From NCBI GenBank assembly GCA_029255685.2, contig CM055320.2, positions 14,494,614 to 14,558,613 on the forward strand: a stretch of 64,000 nt of DNA, in the 5' to 3' direction. A program made the translations under genes and the position numbers. Source of the stretch: Silene conica. Taxonomy: Eukaryota > Streptophyta > Magnoliopsida > Caryophyllales > Caryophyllaceae. The stretch's first letter is position 1, and the number at the start of each line of letters is the position of its first letter. Below the pieces are notes generated by a model. It was not told the DNA's origin. It did not search any database and saw only the letters and a list, made by a program, of their open reading frames with translations. This document shows positions 1 to 10,830 of this stretch, piece after piece.

Positions 1-1
1 A

Positions 2-134
2 TTCTATTTGCGCAGGTACAAGGTTCCTTGGGAAATCTCTTATTTAATCGCCGATATCAGAGTTGACATTTCTTCTTCCACGGAACTGAATTATTCTCAT
101 TGTTTTCGTGACTCCAATAGAGTAGCTAATATAA
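2..134 (+). pseudogene. RNase H-like domain fragment (LINE- or retroelement-derived)
   Basis: One frame starting at base 2 reads through to about 134 and ends in a segment resembling HCFRDSNRVAN. The plant RVT_3/RNase H domain of LINEs and LINE-derived genes ends in a similar H-x-FRE-x-NRVAD motif, preceded by an xxDIR segment that is also visible here (IADIR). Only about 44 residues are in the window. The frame is cut by a CACTA-like terminus starting at 135. The aspartate of the usual NRVAD is asparagine, so the copy is probably decayed. The assignment rests on a short motif and is tentative. Confidence 0.4.
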
Positions 135-330
135 CACTAGTAGTAAAATCCCTACGGTGGCGGTCATGAATGAACTTTTCTATGGCGGTTTTTAAAGGTT
201 TTCGGTGCGTTCGTGGATGACGGGATCGTATATACTTTGCAACGCCACTATAGCTTGCCTATGATGGCGGTTATTAAACAAAACCGGCATTATAGACTTA
301 TATAAAATGATGGTTGTCTTTCCTTATCTA
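135..330. mobile_element. CACTA-type terminus (partial element)
   Basis: The sequence opens with CACTAGTAGTAAAA at 135 and carries repeated short tggcggt/atggcggt motifs around 159-165, 181-187 and 255-260. A CACTA start with short subterminal repeats is the hallmark of En/Spm elements. The matching 3' end was not found, so the right boundary is approximate and the element may be truncated. Confidence 0.4.
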
Positions 331-864
331 GACGGCCTGTATGTATAATACCTGTATGTGACATTGTAACCTGCAACCAAAAACGCAGCACAGAAGCATC
401 CCGACAACGAAGTCATACACTCAAACATATTCACCAGATCATCAAGCTAAACTGGCGATGAGTATCGAAATTGGTACCTTTTACATGTGAAATTATAAAA
501 TTCAAATTAAGAAAAAAGTAAATTGTGTTGGCAGGGATTGAACCCCCGTCTCCCATGTGAACAATTGCCTTATACACTAGACTACATTTAAAAAGTTGCT
601 TAAAAAACTCACTGAGTCATGTATAACAAAAACTGTAGGGCGGGCCAGGCCCAGTCTCCTTTAACTTGAGGAGAAGTTTACCGGCCATATGATTGCGTTG
701 TGGCCGGGTAGGCTTAATTAGCAAGAACCCCACTCTCCTTAGCTTTAACTTGAGGCGAATAATGTCGATCATAATTCATAAGCCGAAACATACATGATTA
801 CAGGTGAAATAATTCATAAGCCGAAACATACATGATTACAGGTGAAAGATCAGAGCGAGCATTG
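331..864. other. Intergenic: tRNA-like relic and a short tandem duplication
   Basis: No coding signal is visible. On the minus strand 532-590 resembles a tRNA-derived promoter, with a B-box-like gttcaatccc (rc) and an A-box-like tagtctagtg, but it is not a foldable tRNA. A unit of about 38 bp containing ccgaaacatacatgattac is repeated head to tail at about 771-808 and 809-846. Confidence 0.45.
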
Positions 865-1078
865 TTTTTTTTTTTTTTTTTTATGACAAGAGTTTGAATC
901 ACCCGGCCTATGCATTTTCACACCACCACATGAACCATGTAAGCAACCCCGAAAGGGAGCTGCAGTGGCTAAGTGGTCATCGCCCCATCTGGTAGTCGAA
1001 CCTGACACCTCTCAACTCCTGCATTTCTACAAGTTTTAAAGTTTAATCCAACTACCACTGGACTAACACCACTTCATT
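865..1078 (-). mobile_element. tRNA-derived SINE with 11-bp target-site duplication
   Basis: Read on the minus strand, the element has an A-box-like tagtccagtggtag, then a B-box-like ggttcgactacc, a body, and a poly(A) tail (the T run at 865-882). The 11-bp target duplication agcgagcattg flanks it perfectly at 854-864 and 1079-1089. A pol III-type head, poly(A) tail and perfect TSD together define a SINE. A 5'-truncated relative lies at 36162-36312. Confidence 0.8.
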
Positions 1079-1089
1079 AGCGAGCATTG

Positions 1090-1434
1090 TTATTGTCTTT
1101 AGCTTATTAGAGTCCAGACTTATATTAGAGACCTAGCTGCATAAAATATTAGTGCAATGAGACTCGGACCCGATCAAATTAATAACCCGACCGATACTCG
1201 AACTCGTCATGTATAATCCGAACTCAAGCATCCTGACAAATCAATTATTGATCAAAGATAGATACCCATCCTATCATGATTATTACGGACCCTTAGTTGT
1301 ACATGTATGTAATCAACTGTTTTTGTTTCTTGTTGCTCAAAGTTCATTAGTTGAGCTGTCAAGTTTAAACTTAACCATACATATTTTACGTCACTTTAAG
1401 TGGTGTATTTCTTGTTGTAATCAATTGTCGCATA
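1090..1434. other. Intergenic A+T-rich stretch
   Basis: No gene, RNA or clear repeat terminus could be recognised between the SINE and the Stowaway MITE. The 88-residue open frame here has low-complexity composition and no motif. Confidence 0.5.
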
Positions 1435-1707
1435 CTTCCTCCATTCATATCCAAACTACACTTATTCCATTTTAATCCATTCATATCCAAACTACACATT
1501 TCCTAATAAAGCCAGCAAAATTACTAAAGTATCCTTATAAATATCAATTATTTACCCAAAATGCCATCAAATAACCCACCATTACTCCACCACTAACAAT
1601 AAAAAAATAACATACACACTTCCCATTGTACTTTCAATCATATATTTAACAAATTCTTAAAATTTGTGCATAAAGCATAACTACAATTTGGATTTGAATG
1701 GAGGAAG
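1435..1707. mobile_element. Stowaway-type MITE
   Basis: The inverted ends are cttcctccattcatatcc on the left and a matching tttgaatggaggaag on the right, each flanked by TA (1433-1434 and 1708-1709). The CTYCCTCC terminus and TA duplication are typical of Tc1/mariner-derived Stowaway MITEs. The interior is non-coding. Confidence 0.75.
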
Positions 1708-1709
1708 TA

Positions 1710-2183
1710 TTTGTTATTAACATCAATTTTAAACCTCTGCATGTGGTGTAGGCTCCTATTCCTACTATTTTAAATAGACAACTCATCTAATGGTCCAACC
1801 CCTTGAGTCCTTAACCATACCTCTTCCTTTTATCATTTTTTCAATCCCACTTAATTATTATTTTGGATTATTTAACTTTAATGAATTATCGATTTTGTGG
1901 AAGTTATTTGGATGTTATATCATATATTTATAATTCCGGCAAAAGTTCACAAGGCCAAAGAAATAAAGACCTATATATGTCTGGTACCTCATGTCGTAAT
2001 AAAATCGTTAAGGTTATTGATACTTATTTGTAATAATCAAAGGTACTTTTTCATAAATAATTTCCAAAAATCTTTAATTCACATTAGATAAACTAAATGA
2101 TATAACATCTAGATGACTTTCACAATTAACCGATTAAAGTGACAAACTGAAATAAACCTGATTTGAAACCGAATTGAGTGACC
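1710..2183. other. Intergenic A+T-rich stretch
   Basis: No gene or repeat boundary was recognised here. Confidence 0.5.
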
Positions 2184-2192
2184 CGTTTGCCC

Positions 2193-4098
2193 GGGTAAGT
2201 GGTGATTGACCCCATAACTTTGTGCAATTGTGAAATTAACCCCCATAACTTTCAATTGGAGTCATTTGACCTCATAAGTTACATGATAAGTAAAATTAAA
2301 CCCTTTATCAAAATCTCATGAGAAATTCCATTTATCATGTCCCAAAAAATGGTTTGTTTATATGAAAAATACAAAAAGAAGTTAAAAACAAATCAAAATA
2401 ATAAATTAGCATAAATTAGATAAAAACTTTTAAAAATTTTACGAAAATAAAATTTCTTTCTATTATAAACTACATATTTTTTATCTTTTTTTTACAATTT
2501 TGGTAAAAAATTTCAATTACAAAATATTTTGTTAGGTAGTTGTGTTTAAATTTAAAGTTGGAATAAATTATTTTCATGATAAAAAGTATAATAAAAGGAT
2601 AAAAAAATATTGGGTTTTTCCCATTGATGTCCCTATGGTATTCACTTTTCCCACTTGTACCCCTGCGTATAGCACTTTACTAGTCGTACCCCTAAACTTA
2701 ATTAGTTAATCCCATTAGCAGCCAAACATGTTTATGCCGTCTGTTTTAGACGTTAAGTGCCATGTTCGCACTCTATTTGCCAAATAAGTACCTGAGTTGG
2801 CAAAGGATTTTTCCCATTGATGCCCTTGTGATTTTTTTCTTTTCCCACTTGTATCCCTGCATTTTTGCATTTTCGGTTTCGATGTTGAGTTGATATCTTT
2901 AAAACCGTATTGCTTATTATACCTCTTTAAATTAATAAAAAATTGTAATATATCGTTTACTATATCTCTTTTTATATCACATGAGATAATACCGTTATAT
3001 ATTACCTTTTATTTTATTCAAAAAAAAATATTATCTAACATTCACAACTTATTTTATATTAAGTTATTTTATATTCAATGCTCATATTGATCCTGCGGCG
3101 TCACTTACCTATTTCATCATTGAAGCACCAACTAAATTTTAGATTCTCAATCTCCTTTTTTTATCTAGCATAAATTTTTCCCATATTTTTTCGGTTTCGA
3201 TAAATTATGTATTTATAGTCTTTTACTCTTTTATAGCTAATTTGAGGTCGGGTAAATTTTTAATTTTTTAATCAAAATATTTCTGACACTTTTACCATTT
3301 AAGTAAATTTAACAATTGAATGTTTCGGTAAATCTTCGGTTATTAACAATAAGATATATTTGTAATGCCTTGGATTAAACATCGGAAAATTTGAACTTTA
3401 AATCGGATATCCGACTCATGTAATTTCAATTCCAACAATTTTTTCATTCCTTTTAATTATTTTTTACGCAGGGGTACAAATGGGAAAAATTAAAACCACA
3501 GGGGCATCAATGGGAAATTCCTTTGCCAATTCAGGTGCTTATTTGACAAATAGAGTGCTAACATGGCACTTAACGCCTAAAACAGACGGCATAAACATGT
3601 TTGGCTACGGATGGGTTTAACTAATCAAGTTTTGGCTACGGATGGGTTTAACTAATCAAGTTTAGGGGTACGGCTAGTAAAGTGCTATACGCAGGGGTAC
3701 AAGTGGGAAAAGTGAAAACCACAGGGACATCAATGGGAAAAACCCAAAAATATTTTAATATTTTAATTTTTCAACATATCAAAAATTTACACATAAGATT
3801 TTTAATTGTTTTTTTAAATCATATCGAATTACATACGTATATCAAAAAAAAGTTTTAGTATGCAATTCATATTATTTTTCATCTAATTCATGCTAAAAAA
3901 ATTAAAATAATTTTTTTATTTTTCATAAAAATATAACCATTTTTTATTTTTTTGATATGATTAAATTTCTCTTTGAGATTTTAGGAAAGGGGTTTAATTT
4001 CACTTATTATGTAAGTTATGAGACCAAATTGCTTTAATTGAAAGTTATGGGGGTTAATTTCAACAAAGTTATGGGTCAATCATCACTATTCTTCCGCC
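2193..4098. mobile_element. Non-autonomous Mutator-like element (outer, interrupted)
   Basis: Inverted termini of about 120 bp begin gggtaagtggtgattgacc on the left and are matched in reverse by the segment ending at 4098. The shared blocks include the ccccataactttcaatt segment. The flanking 9-mers at 2184-2192 and 4099-4107 agree at 7 of 9 positions, consistent with a decayed 9-bp MULE target duplication. A second MULE (2612-3745) sits inside. No transposase frame is present. Confidence 0.65.
2612..3745. mobile_element. Non-autonomous Mutator-like element (inner, nested)
   Basis: Long inverted repeats of roughly 250 bp start gggtttttcccattgatg on the left and end in the inverse at 3745. Both arms contain inverse copies of the cgtctgttttagacgttaag region. 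The perfect 9-bp duplication aaaaatatt lies at 2603-2611 and 3746-3754, as expected for MULEs. A 30-bp unit with ggctacggatgggttt is tandemly duplicated in the right arm (about 3601-3661), an asymmetry not seen in the left arm. No transposase is encoded. Confidence 0.85.
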
Positions 4099-4143
4099 CA
4101 TTTGCCAAGTCTAATTTTAACACAGAATTATTGAAGTTTATTG

Positions 4144-4157
4144 ATACAAGTATAATC

Positions 4158-4203
<46 letters not shown>

Positions 4204-4560
4204 ATGGTCCATGTGGTGGTGCGAGAATGCATGGCCAGGGCGCCTAGCTTGTTTCTCGGGTGCCCACCAATTTTATGTAATTCTTCTCTCCGGTTTTAAT
4301 AAAAGATCCCGTTTTCATAATAATAATAATAATAATAATAATGATACAAGTATTATATAATAATAATAATTATCGCGTGACACTGCTTTTATTTTTTCTC
4401 GCCTTAGTTTTGCCATTGCTAAGGGAGTGGCCGCACAACTTGTATGTCGGATGTCCACCAATTTTTTTGTAATCTTTCTATTTGTTTTTAATAAAAGTCC
4501 CGTTTTATAATAATAATAATAATAATAATAATAATTCAAAGTAGAAGGTACAAACATGCA
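4144..4560. repeat. Retroposon 3' tails with (AAT)n microsatellites
   Basis: Three AAT tracts (about 4156-4201, 4318-4342 and 4507-4534) alternate with two related segments. Each segment carries a 'cccaccaatttt...taataaaag...cccgtttt' pattern. The first also contains acatggtccatgtggtgg, shared with the SINE family at 865 and 36162. This fits tandem retroposon tails that seeded microsatellites. Poly-Ile/Tyr frames here are artefacts of the tracts. Confidence 0.55.
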
Positions 4561-5626
4561 TGTTCCTTAAACTTGCTTGATTGGTGTTCAATTAATTTAA
4601 AAATGAAGAAGCTGGATCAGTAGCAGAATCTCTGATACTTGTCTGCTGCATTGGAAGATGATATGCTAAGATAATATCAATATGGGATTTATTATTTATT
4701 AATTTTATGCACGATGAAGGATTTAAGAATAATGAAATTTTCTATACTACTTTGCATACCTTTATTGCATAGGGATCAATTCAGATGTACCTAATGCTGT
4801 CTCTTTTGATAATTCTCACACTTGTTTTTGTCTATGATGTTCACAAAAAGATAAACATCTTGTGTGATAACCTATGCTGGTTTACAAAAGCTAATTATCC
4901 GGGGTATAAGAGTTAGCTCATGTAGTACGAAGTCTCTTATCCTAATCATAAAATTAGAGATTCGGGTGTCACCCGCGACATAGTGTTCACAGCTTTATAT
5001 TTGAAAAATAAAAACTAATTATCTAGGGTATATAGTTTTGTGTTATTTTATAATCAACCAATTGGCCATAGCTTAGCTTTGATGTTTTGGGTGGGCTGTA
5101 AAAGTGGTAATTAGATTTTGTCGGTGTTAATACATAAAAATAAGGGCTGAGATAGCAATTCGATTATCAGAACCGACTCGAAAAACTGGATATCGAATCT
5201 GAATATAACATTCGACATAAATATTCAATCCGAAACATTGGATACAGATCAAATATCGGATATCAGTTGAAAGTATTTCAGAGATCCGAATCCAATCCAA
5301 AATATAGGTTATTACTTCTTGGCAGGAAAAACTAAAGTTTACCGTTTATATTTGGGCTTTTGGAAACTCCATATTCAACAATTTACTTAAATTGGGCCTT
5401 AATACAACATAGTCCACCATATAAATACATCGAGGTGCTTTAACCCTTTTATTTCCTTTCATTTTAACACGCACATGTACATTAGATCTTAAGTAATTTG
5501 ACTGATTATTTCACACTAAATTTTTTTACCATCGTCATTGACAATCCGAGTGGTTGTTAATGGCATTACATGTCACAGAACGACACTTTTGGTGGCATGA
5601 CCATAATTGTGTTTTTGTAGTCCTTG
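4561..5626. other. Intergenic stretch
   Basis: There is no supported gene. Around 5150-5300, degenerate short motifs (ggatatcga, gaatccgaa-like) recur but do not form a clear array. Confidence 0.5.
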
Positions 5627-5634
5627 GTAATCGG

Positions 5635-5835
5635 TAGATCTGGCAAACAGATCGGGTCGTGTTGGGTTCGTGTTCGTGTCACATGTAAACGGGTTATAAA
5701 ATCTCCAACCCAAATCCGACCCAATTAAATATCGTGTCGTTTTCATGTCAACCCACTTATATAAATGGGTCATTCGCTAATTTCGTGTCGGGTTCGTATC
5801 ACGTTTTCGTGTCGTGTCATTATTTGCCATCTCTA
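5635..5835. mobile_element. hAT-type MITE, 201 bp, with 8-bp TSD
   Basis: The left end tagatctggcaaa and the right end tttgccatctcta form imperfect inverted termini. The perfect 8-bp duplication gtaatcgg lies at 5627-5634 and 5836-5843. An 8-bp TSD with a TAGAGATGGCAAA-like end is typical of hAT MITEs. The interior is rich in cgggtcgtgt-like motifs and is non-coding. Confidence 0.85.
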
Positions 5836-5918
5836 GTAATCGGTATACTTGAAATTTCTTTCTGTTTACCTAGATTCTTTTATAAAGGGTTAATAAATAA
5901 ATTGACGAATCTTAATTA

Positions 5919-6191
5919 TTCCCTCCATTCAAATCCAAATAATATCTTTATTTTTCACGTTTGCCAACGCACGTTTTACGTGCTTAATATCTTAGCTACG
6001 TATTTGCTAAAATTATAAAAGTTGTTAAAATTATAAAAGTTATATATTTTCAATGTAGTCGTAAAGACGAATTAAACAAAGACCCCACATGAATATATTT
6101 TCTCTTATGTATTAAGAGAAAATTGATTTTGAATGTTCACTTGTGAATAATGTACAAAATAGAAAATATAAGTTGGATAAAATGGAGGGAG
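5919..6191. mobile_element. Stowaway-type MITE
   Basis: The ends ttccctccattcaaatcc and atggagggag are inverted and flanked by TA (5917-5918 and 6192-6193). The internal sequence matches, in reverse orientation, the MITE at 30609-30866. Both share the ttcacttgtgaataatgtac block and the accccacatg block, so they are one family. Confidence 0.75.
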
Positions 6192-6349
6192 TATCAATTT
6201 GGGAAAAAAGTTCTTAAAACATAAGGATAAAATTAAAAAAATTGCAAACAATACTTGTACTATATAATTAAAAAAAAAAGACTTTTAAAGGCAACGAATA
6301 AAGCATAAATATGAGTTAAAATGGAGCAGATGTTAGGAAAGATGAAATA

Positions 6350-7365
6350 AGAGAACGTTTGGTTCAAACATTAGATATGAAATTTAATGGATTATAATTC
6401 TAAAAAATATAAAATTAGAACTCAATACATAATAAAGTTGTTTGGTTCAATCTGAGAATGAGAATAATAATGTGTTAGGTGAGATGGAGTTAGAAATTTA
6501 GAGCAAGTGCAATGGAAGAACTTCATATAAAGTTATTCTATTTATTTCCAAGTCATTTTTACTAATTAATAAGTTTAAGAAGTTTACACCATCATGGAAG
6601 AACTGTTTATTTCTTAATTAAGACCCACTATTAATTATCTTATTTCCATCAACTTAGAGAGTGTTTGGTTCAATCATAAAAGGTATAAGGTATGAGTTGT
6701 CAAACGTATACCACGTGTTTGTTTAGCAAACTTAAGGGTTTCATACCCATACCTCAAATCCATGAGATATAGGGTTCTTATACCCTAAGATGGGTATGAG
6801 ATTGATACTCATCGGTATCGAACTACAATAAACAAAAATGTGAAAAATAAATATTAAAACCTATTGTAAATGAATTATTTTATATAATCTTTATTTTCAT
6901 GATTTTATAAGTTAAAATTAATTTTTAAAGTATTGGATTTTACATATTTTAACTCTAACTTAGTTTCAAACTCATACCACTTACAATTGGAACAAACATA
7001 AGGTATCAGGTATGAAGTTTTAACCTCATACCACCCAGATATGATTTCTGATTCCAAACACATACCCATACGCGAAACAAATGTCCCCTTGTTTTTTTGG
7101 AAACCAACAAAGAACTTGGTTCTTAAATAAGAACCAAGTTTTTATTTTGACAAACTCAATGTTATCCACAATGGAAGAATTTTATTTTTGAAGTTCTTAT
7201 TGACAAAGTCAATAATAAAAACTACTATTGCACTTGATATTAGGGGAAGAGTTGGGTTGGATTGGACTTAGAATTCATCAGGTATCTAACATTATTTCAA
7301 AATGCTTCAACCAAACATTGGAATGGACTGAATCCATTCTAAATGCTCGAACCAAACATTAAAAT
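6350..7365. repeat. Nested MITE-like inverted-repeat cluster
   Basis: Three pairs of inverted ends appear concentrically. Outer: acgtttggttcaaacatta near 6354, with its inverse near 7345. Middle: gagcaagtgcaat at 6501, with attgcacttga near 7227. Inner: gtgtttggttcaatc near 6662, with ccaaacacatacccatac near 7055. Target duplications could not be defined, so the nesting is inferred. There is no coding capacity. Confidence 0.4.
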
Positions 7366-7796
7366 GGGCCGATATGGTGAATTGGTGATTGGGTTTGAGA
7401 GTTTTTTTTATGAAATAAATATTTGAAGGTAAGAGTATATAATTGAAGGAAATATAAGTAGGGAAGACAATTTTGTTTTTCAAAATGAACTTAAGCGACA
7501 AAACTTCAAATTTACATGAAATTTTCACCATAGTATATGTTTTGGCAATCACTTTTCATCGGAAGTGATATTTTGAGTGTAATCAATAATTTTCTCTAAT
7601 CTATACCGACCTCGTCATCCACCAAACAACTCCCCGCCAAACACTTGCTCCACCATAGGACCCGTCGAACGCGTCATCTTATACCACTAAACCTAATGTC
7701 GAATTTGGTTCACCGTTAGTCCCACTCCATTCATCCCAGACCACATTACCACCTACATACTCATCACCTCATCACTGAATCAATACCACTCACCCA
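7366..7796. other. Intergenic stretch bearing the solo-LTR insertion site
   Basis: No gene was recognised. From about 7620 the plus strand is rich in C and A (ccacc/cacc repeats) and continues in the same style after 13254. The low-complexity tract was one piece before the LTR inserted. Confidence 0.5.
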
Positions 7797-8007
7797 CGAG
7801 TTGTAACATCCCGTATTTTCGTAAGGGAATATTTAAATAATTTAAAGTATTTTTCGGAATATAATATTAATTTAATAATATTTCGTAAGTTTTAAATTAT
7901 AATTTCCATTAAGTTCCGTCTTAAAGTTATTTAATCTTAAGATGTTAGTTCGCTTGGCATTTCCCGTCTTGTGGTTCTGTTTCATTTAATTAAGGAACCC
8001 GACTTCT

Positions 8008-8290
8008 TATAAAAAGGACAACCCTTACTTCTCCTTCCATCGACACTCATTTCTCAAAAACAAAAGACACAGTATATCACAAAACTCCATTTTCTCTGCT
8101 GCTTCAAGCTTTAAAAGATCATCCATTTGTTCATCCTAACTCGTATCAAGGTAAAAATTATATATTCGGAATCCTCTCGAAATTTCTGATCTTTCTATCA
8201 CTTCTATTTTGCAATTCTCGAACTTTCGTTTTGGGGTTGTTTTGCCCTAATCCGTCTTAAACCCCTAATTTCCGTTTTTTGTGTTCCTAG
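8008..8290 (+). promoter_or_regulatory. Putative LTR promoter and leader intron (outer LTR)
   Basis: A TATA-like tataaaaa lies at 8008-8015. A donor-like context (atcaag|gtaaaa) sits at 8151 and an acceptor-like one (gttcctag|gag) ends at 8290, giving a 140-bp intron. The inner LTR shows tataaaa at 8962-8968 and an equally spaced donor at 9101 and acceptor at 9240, also 140 bp. Conservation of both sites and of length supports a real leader structure. Transcription is not shown. Confidence 0.45.
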
Positions 8291-8961
8291 GAGTTGATCT
8301 AGACGACCCCTAGGTTGACTCGTATGTGGTGGAGGAAGTTTTGGGAGCTCAAGACGCTTAAAGGTGACAATTATGATCTTACTCGGCCTTTTTGTTAAAT
8401 TAGCAAGCTTTGTGTTAAATTTGATGTGTTTATATGTTTAGTAGTATGAGTTAGTTTGCAAACATCTTTAGTATTCTTAATATTCAGATTGTTGTTGAGA
8501 ATTTGTGTTGAAATTATCATTTTAGTTGATTTTGGGAGTATACATGAAGATGGGTATAATTTGGGGATTTTGATGTGAATCATGAATTTGATATGGTATA
8601 CATGTTTCTTATAGTTGCTTGATGTTAGTAACTTGCTGGCACTGTTGAGATGTTGCTTAGAATCATGTTTAGGAAGATTTGTTAAAGGTTTTTGAATGAT
8701 TCTCAATTTCGAATTATGCGAAAATCACGAACAGGGTGTAACATCCCGTATTTTCGTAAATAATACTTTAATGATTTTAAAGTATTTTTCGGAATATAAT
8801 ATTATTTTACTAATAAATCGTAAATCTTATTTTAAGTTTTCCGTTAAGTTCCGTCTTAAGAATATTTAATTCTTAAGATGTCATTCGCTTGACATATTCT
8901 AATTCCGACTTGAGTCCGTATCTTAAACAAATACCCCGACTCAAATAAAGTGAAAGGACAA

Positions 8962-9240
8962 TATAAAACCCTACATTAAACCCTTCCATCGACATATCAT
9001 CTTTCATAATTCATTTTACAGTAAACAACTCAAACACCATTTTCATCATTTCTTCAAGCTTAAAATCAACATCTCGACCCCTTCCCGAACTCGTATCAAG
9101 GTAAGCTTTACATTTTAGGAATCCTCTCGAGATTTTCAAGCTTCCTAACTCTTTCAATTTCAGTTTCCTTGAAGTCGAAAAAGACGTTGTTTTTCCCTAA
9201 ATCCGTTTTAAGCTTATAATCTCCGTTTCTTTTGTTGTAG
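8962..9240 (+). promoter_or_regulatory. Putative LTR promoter and leader intron (inner LTR)
   Basis: This is the counterpart of 8008-8290: tataaaa at 8962-8968, donor gtaagc at 9101 (a stronger match than the outer copy) and acceptor ttgttgtag ending at 9240. Confidence 0.45.
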
Positions 9241-9679
9241 GAGTTGGATTAGAGGACCCGGAGGTTGATAGTTACGTTATTGAAGAAGAGATTGGAGCTT
9301 AACCCGCTTATAAGGTGACTTTGATGAATAACTCGACCTTTTTGTTAAAGTAGCACAATTTGTGTTGTTATTGCTTGTGGTTTCTGATTTTTGAGTTGCT
9401 GTTGGCATATGAGTTTAGTAATATGTTAGGAATTCGTTTTATATGTTCTTCACATGATATAATTGAAGTTTTAAGATTTGTTCATATGCTTTTATGTTCA
9501 TTTTCAGTTTTTGCAAAGTTAAGACGAATACTAAGTTTGATCTCCATATGTGTTTGTTGTTGGAATTAATACTTGTTATTGAATCACATGTATGTTTAAT
9601 ATGCTGGGTAAACTTTGGTTATTGCAATTTAGAAGATTAGAATCGATTTATTGAATTTTTGTTGAAGTGTCGAAATGCG

Positions 9680-10080
9680 TTTGCCGGTCGACCGGCTGGG
9701 AGACAGTCCTGTTGTTTTTCGAAAATTTAAGAAGATGTGCATAGGACTCTGAGCCGGGTGGTCGGCCGCCGGTCGACCGGCTCAGAGGTCCTATTTGGTG
9801 AAATTTTTCGTAAAATTTGCTAGGGAAGGATTCCTAGCCAGTGGGCCGGCGGCCGGTCGGCCGGCTAAGAATCCGACCTCCTTTTTCGAAAGATTGTAGA
9901 GCAAGTTGGGAATGGACTCCCAGCCGCGTGGCCGGCAGCCGGTCCACCGGCTGAGAGCCCTATCCCTTATTTTTATGTTGTTGGCTGCACGTTGGGAAGG
10001 GACTCCCAGCCGGCCGACCGGCAGACAGTCCGGCACCGACCGACAGACAGTCCGGCACCGACTGAGAGCCCTGTTCTCAC
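9680..10080. repeat. G+C-rich CCGG-palindrome repeat block inside LTR
   Basis: About five degenerate units contain variants of gccggtcgaccggctgagag, each followed by a short spacer. A shorter counterpart is at 11517-11810 in the outer LTR. The motif is nearly self-complementary, and its G+C content is far above that of the surroundings. Frames spanning it are artefacts. Confidence 0.65.
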
Positions 10081-10334
10081 TAAAACCGCTTTAACTTTTG
10101 ATCGGGTTGTCCGATTTGCTTGAGACTTGTTCCGTATGCCTTATACGTGTGTTTGTGGTCCCCGGAGTACGGGCGACACTATATTGGGTTCGGGAATGGA
10201 GTGAGGATAGAGATCCCCCGGTCGGGTACCCGAAAGGGAAACCGGCTCTCCCTCAACTTAGTTCCTGGGGTCAATTAAGTGTTGTTAGAGGTCTAGAAGT
10301 TTAGGACTAAGGACTTGGTTGTAGTACATATCGG

Positions 10335-10830
10335 AATATGTTTGAGTTGGGACCGCTAGAGTACGATATGTACTTATGTTTGATGCGTGTCAAGCTATGG
10401 TCTGAGTTGCGATCCTCTAGTTTGACATGTGAGTGTTTGTGGCGTGACGGCCTAGTCTGAGTTGCGACGTATGGTCCGTCTCGTGTATGGATGATGCGGT
10501 GGGAAAATGTCTGAGTTGCGACCTCTGCCCTATCGTGAGTTTGTATGACCGTAGTGGGTTGGGTCTGAGTTGGGATCCCGATTTCATTACGAAGAGTAAT
10601 GGTTCTGACTGAGTTGTGTTATGAACCATTATTAGCTGATTGGTATCCATCCGTGCCTGAGTTGCGGCTACGGGTGTATGGTTGCTGACTTGTGTACCAA
10701 GTTTACCTGAGTTGGGGTGTGACTTGGACACTGCTGATTTGTGTCTAGTGCTTGCCTGAGTTGCGGTAGGTACTAGATACTGCTGATTGCATCTGCTTGC
10801 CTGAGTTGGGGTACAGTGTCAGATGTTGCT
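10335..10830 (+). repeat. Degenerate ~45-58 bp array with TGAGTTGSGG core (inner LTR)
   Basis: The core ctgagttgcg/gttggg recurs about ten times (near 10344, 10401, 10459, 10513, 10566, 10609, 10659, 10710, 10758 and 10802). The spacers are partly shared, and the same array lies in the outer LTR at about 12085-12560. Two gaccc-ccggtcgg...ccggctctc boxes bracket each array (10210-10250 and 10930-10968; 11958-11998 and 12669-12708). Confidence 0.6.

Noticed and set aside
532..590. Possible tRNA gene
   Set aside because: Box-like motifs are present but no cloverleaf can be drawn, so it is at most a SINE-type relic.
4038..4557. Frames with long isoleucine or tyrosine runs
   Set aside because: They are translations of AAT microsatellites, not proteins.
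9791..10094. Overlapping frames on both strands
   Set aside because: They arise from G+C-rich palindromic repeats in the LTR, which are open on both strands by composition.
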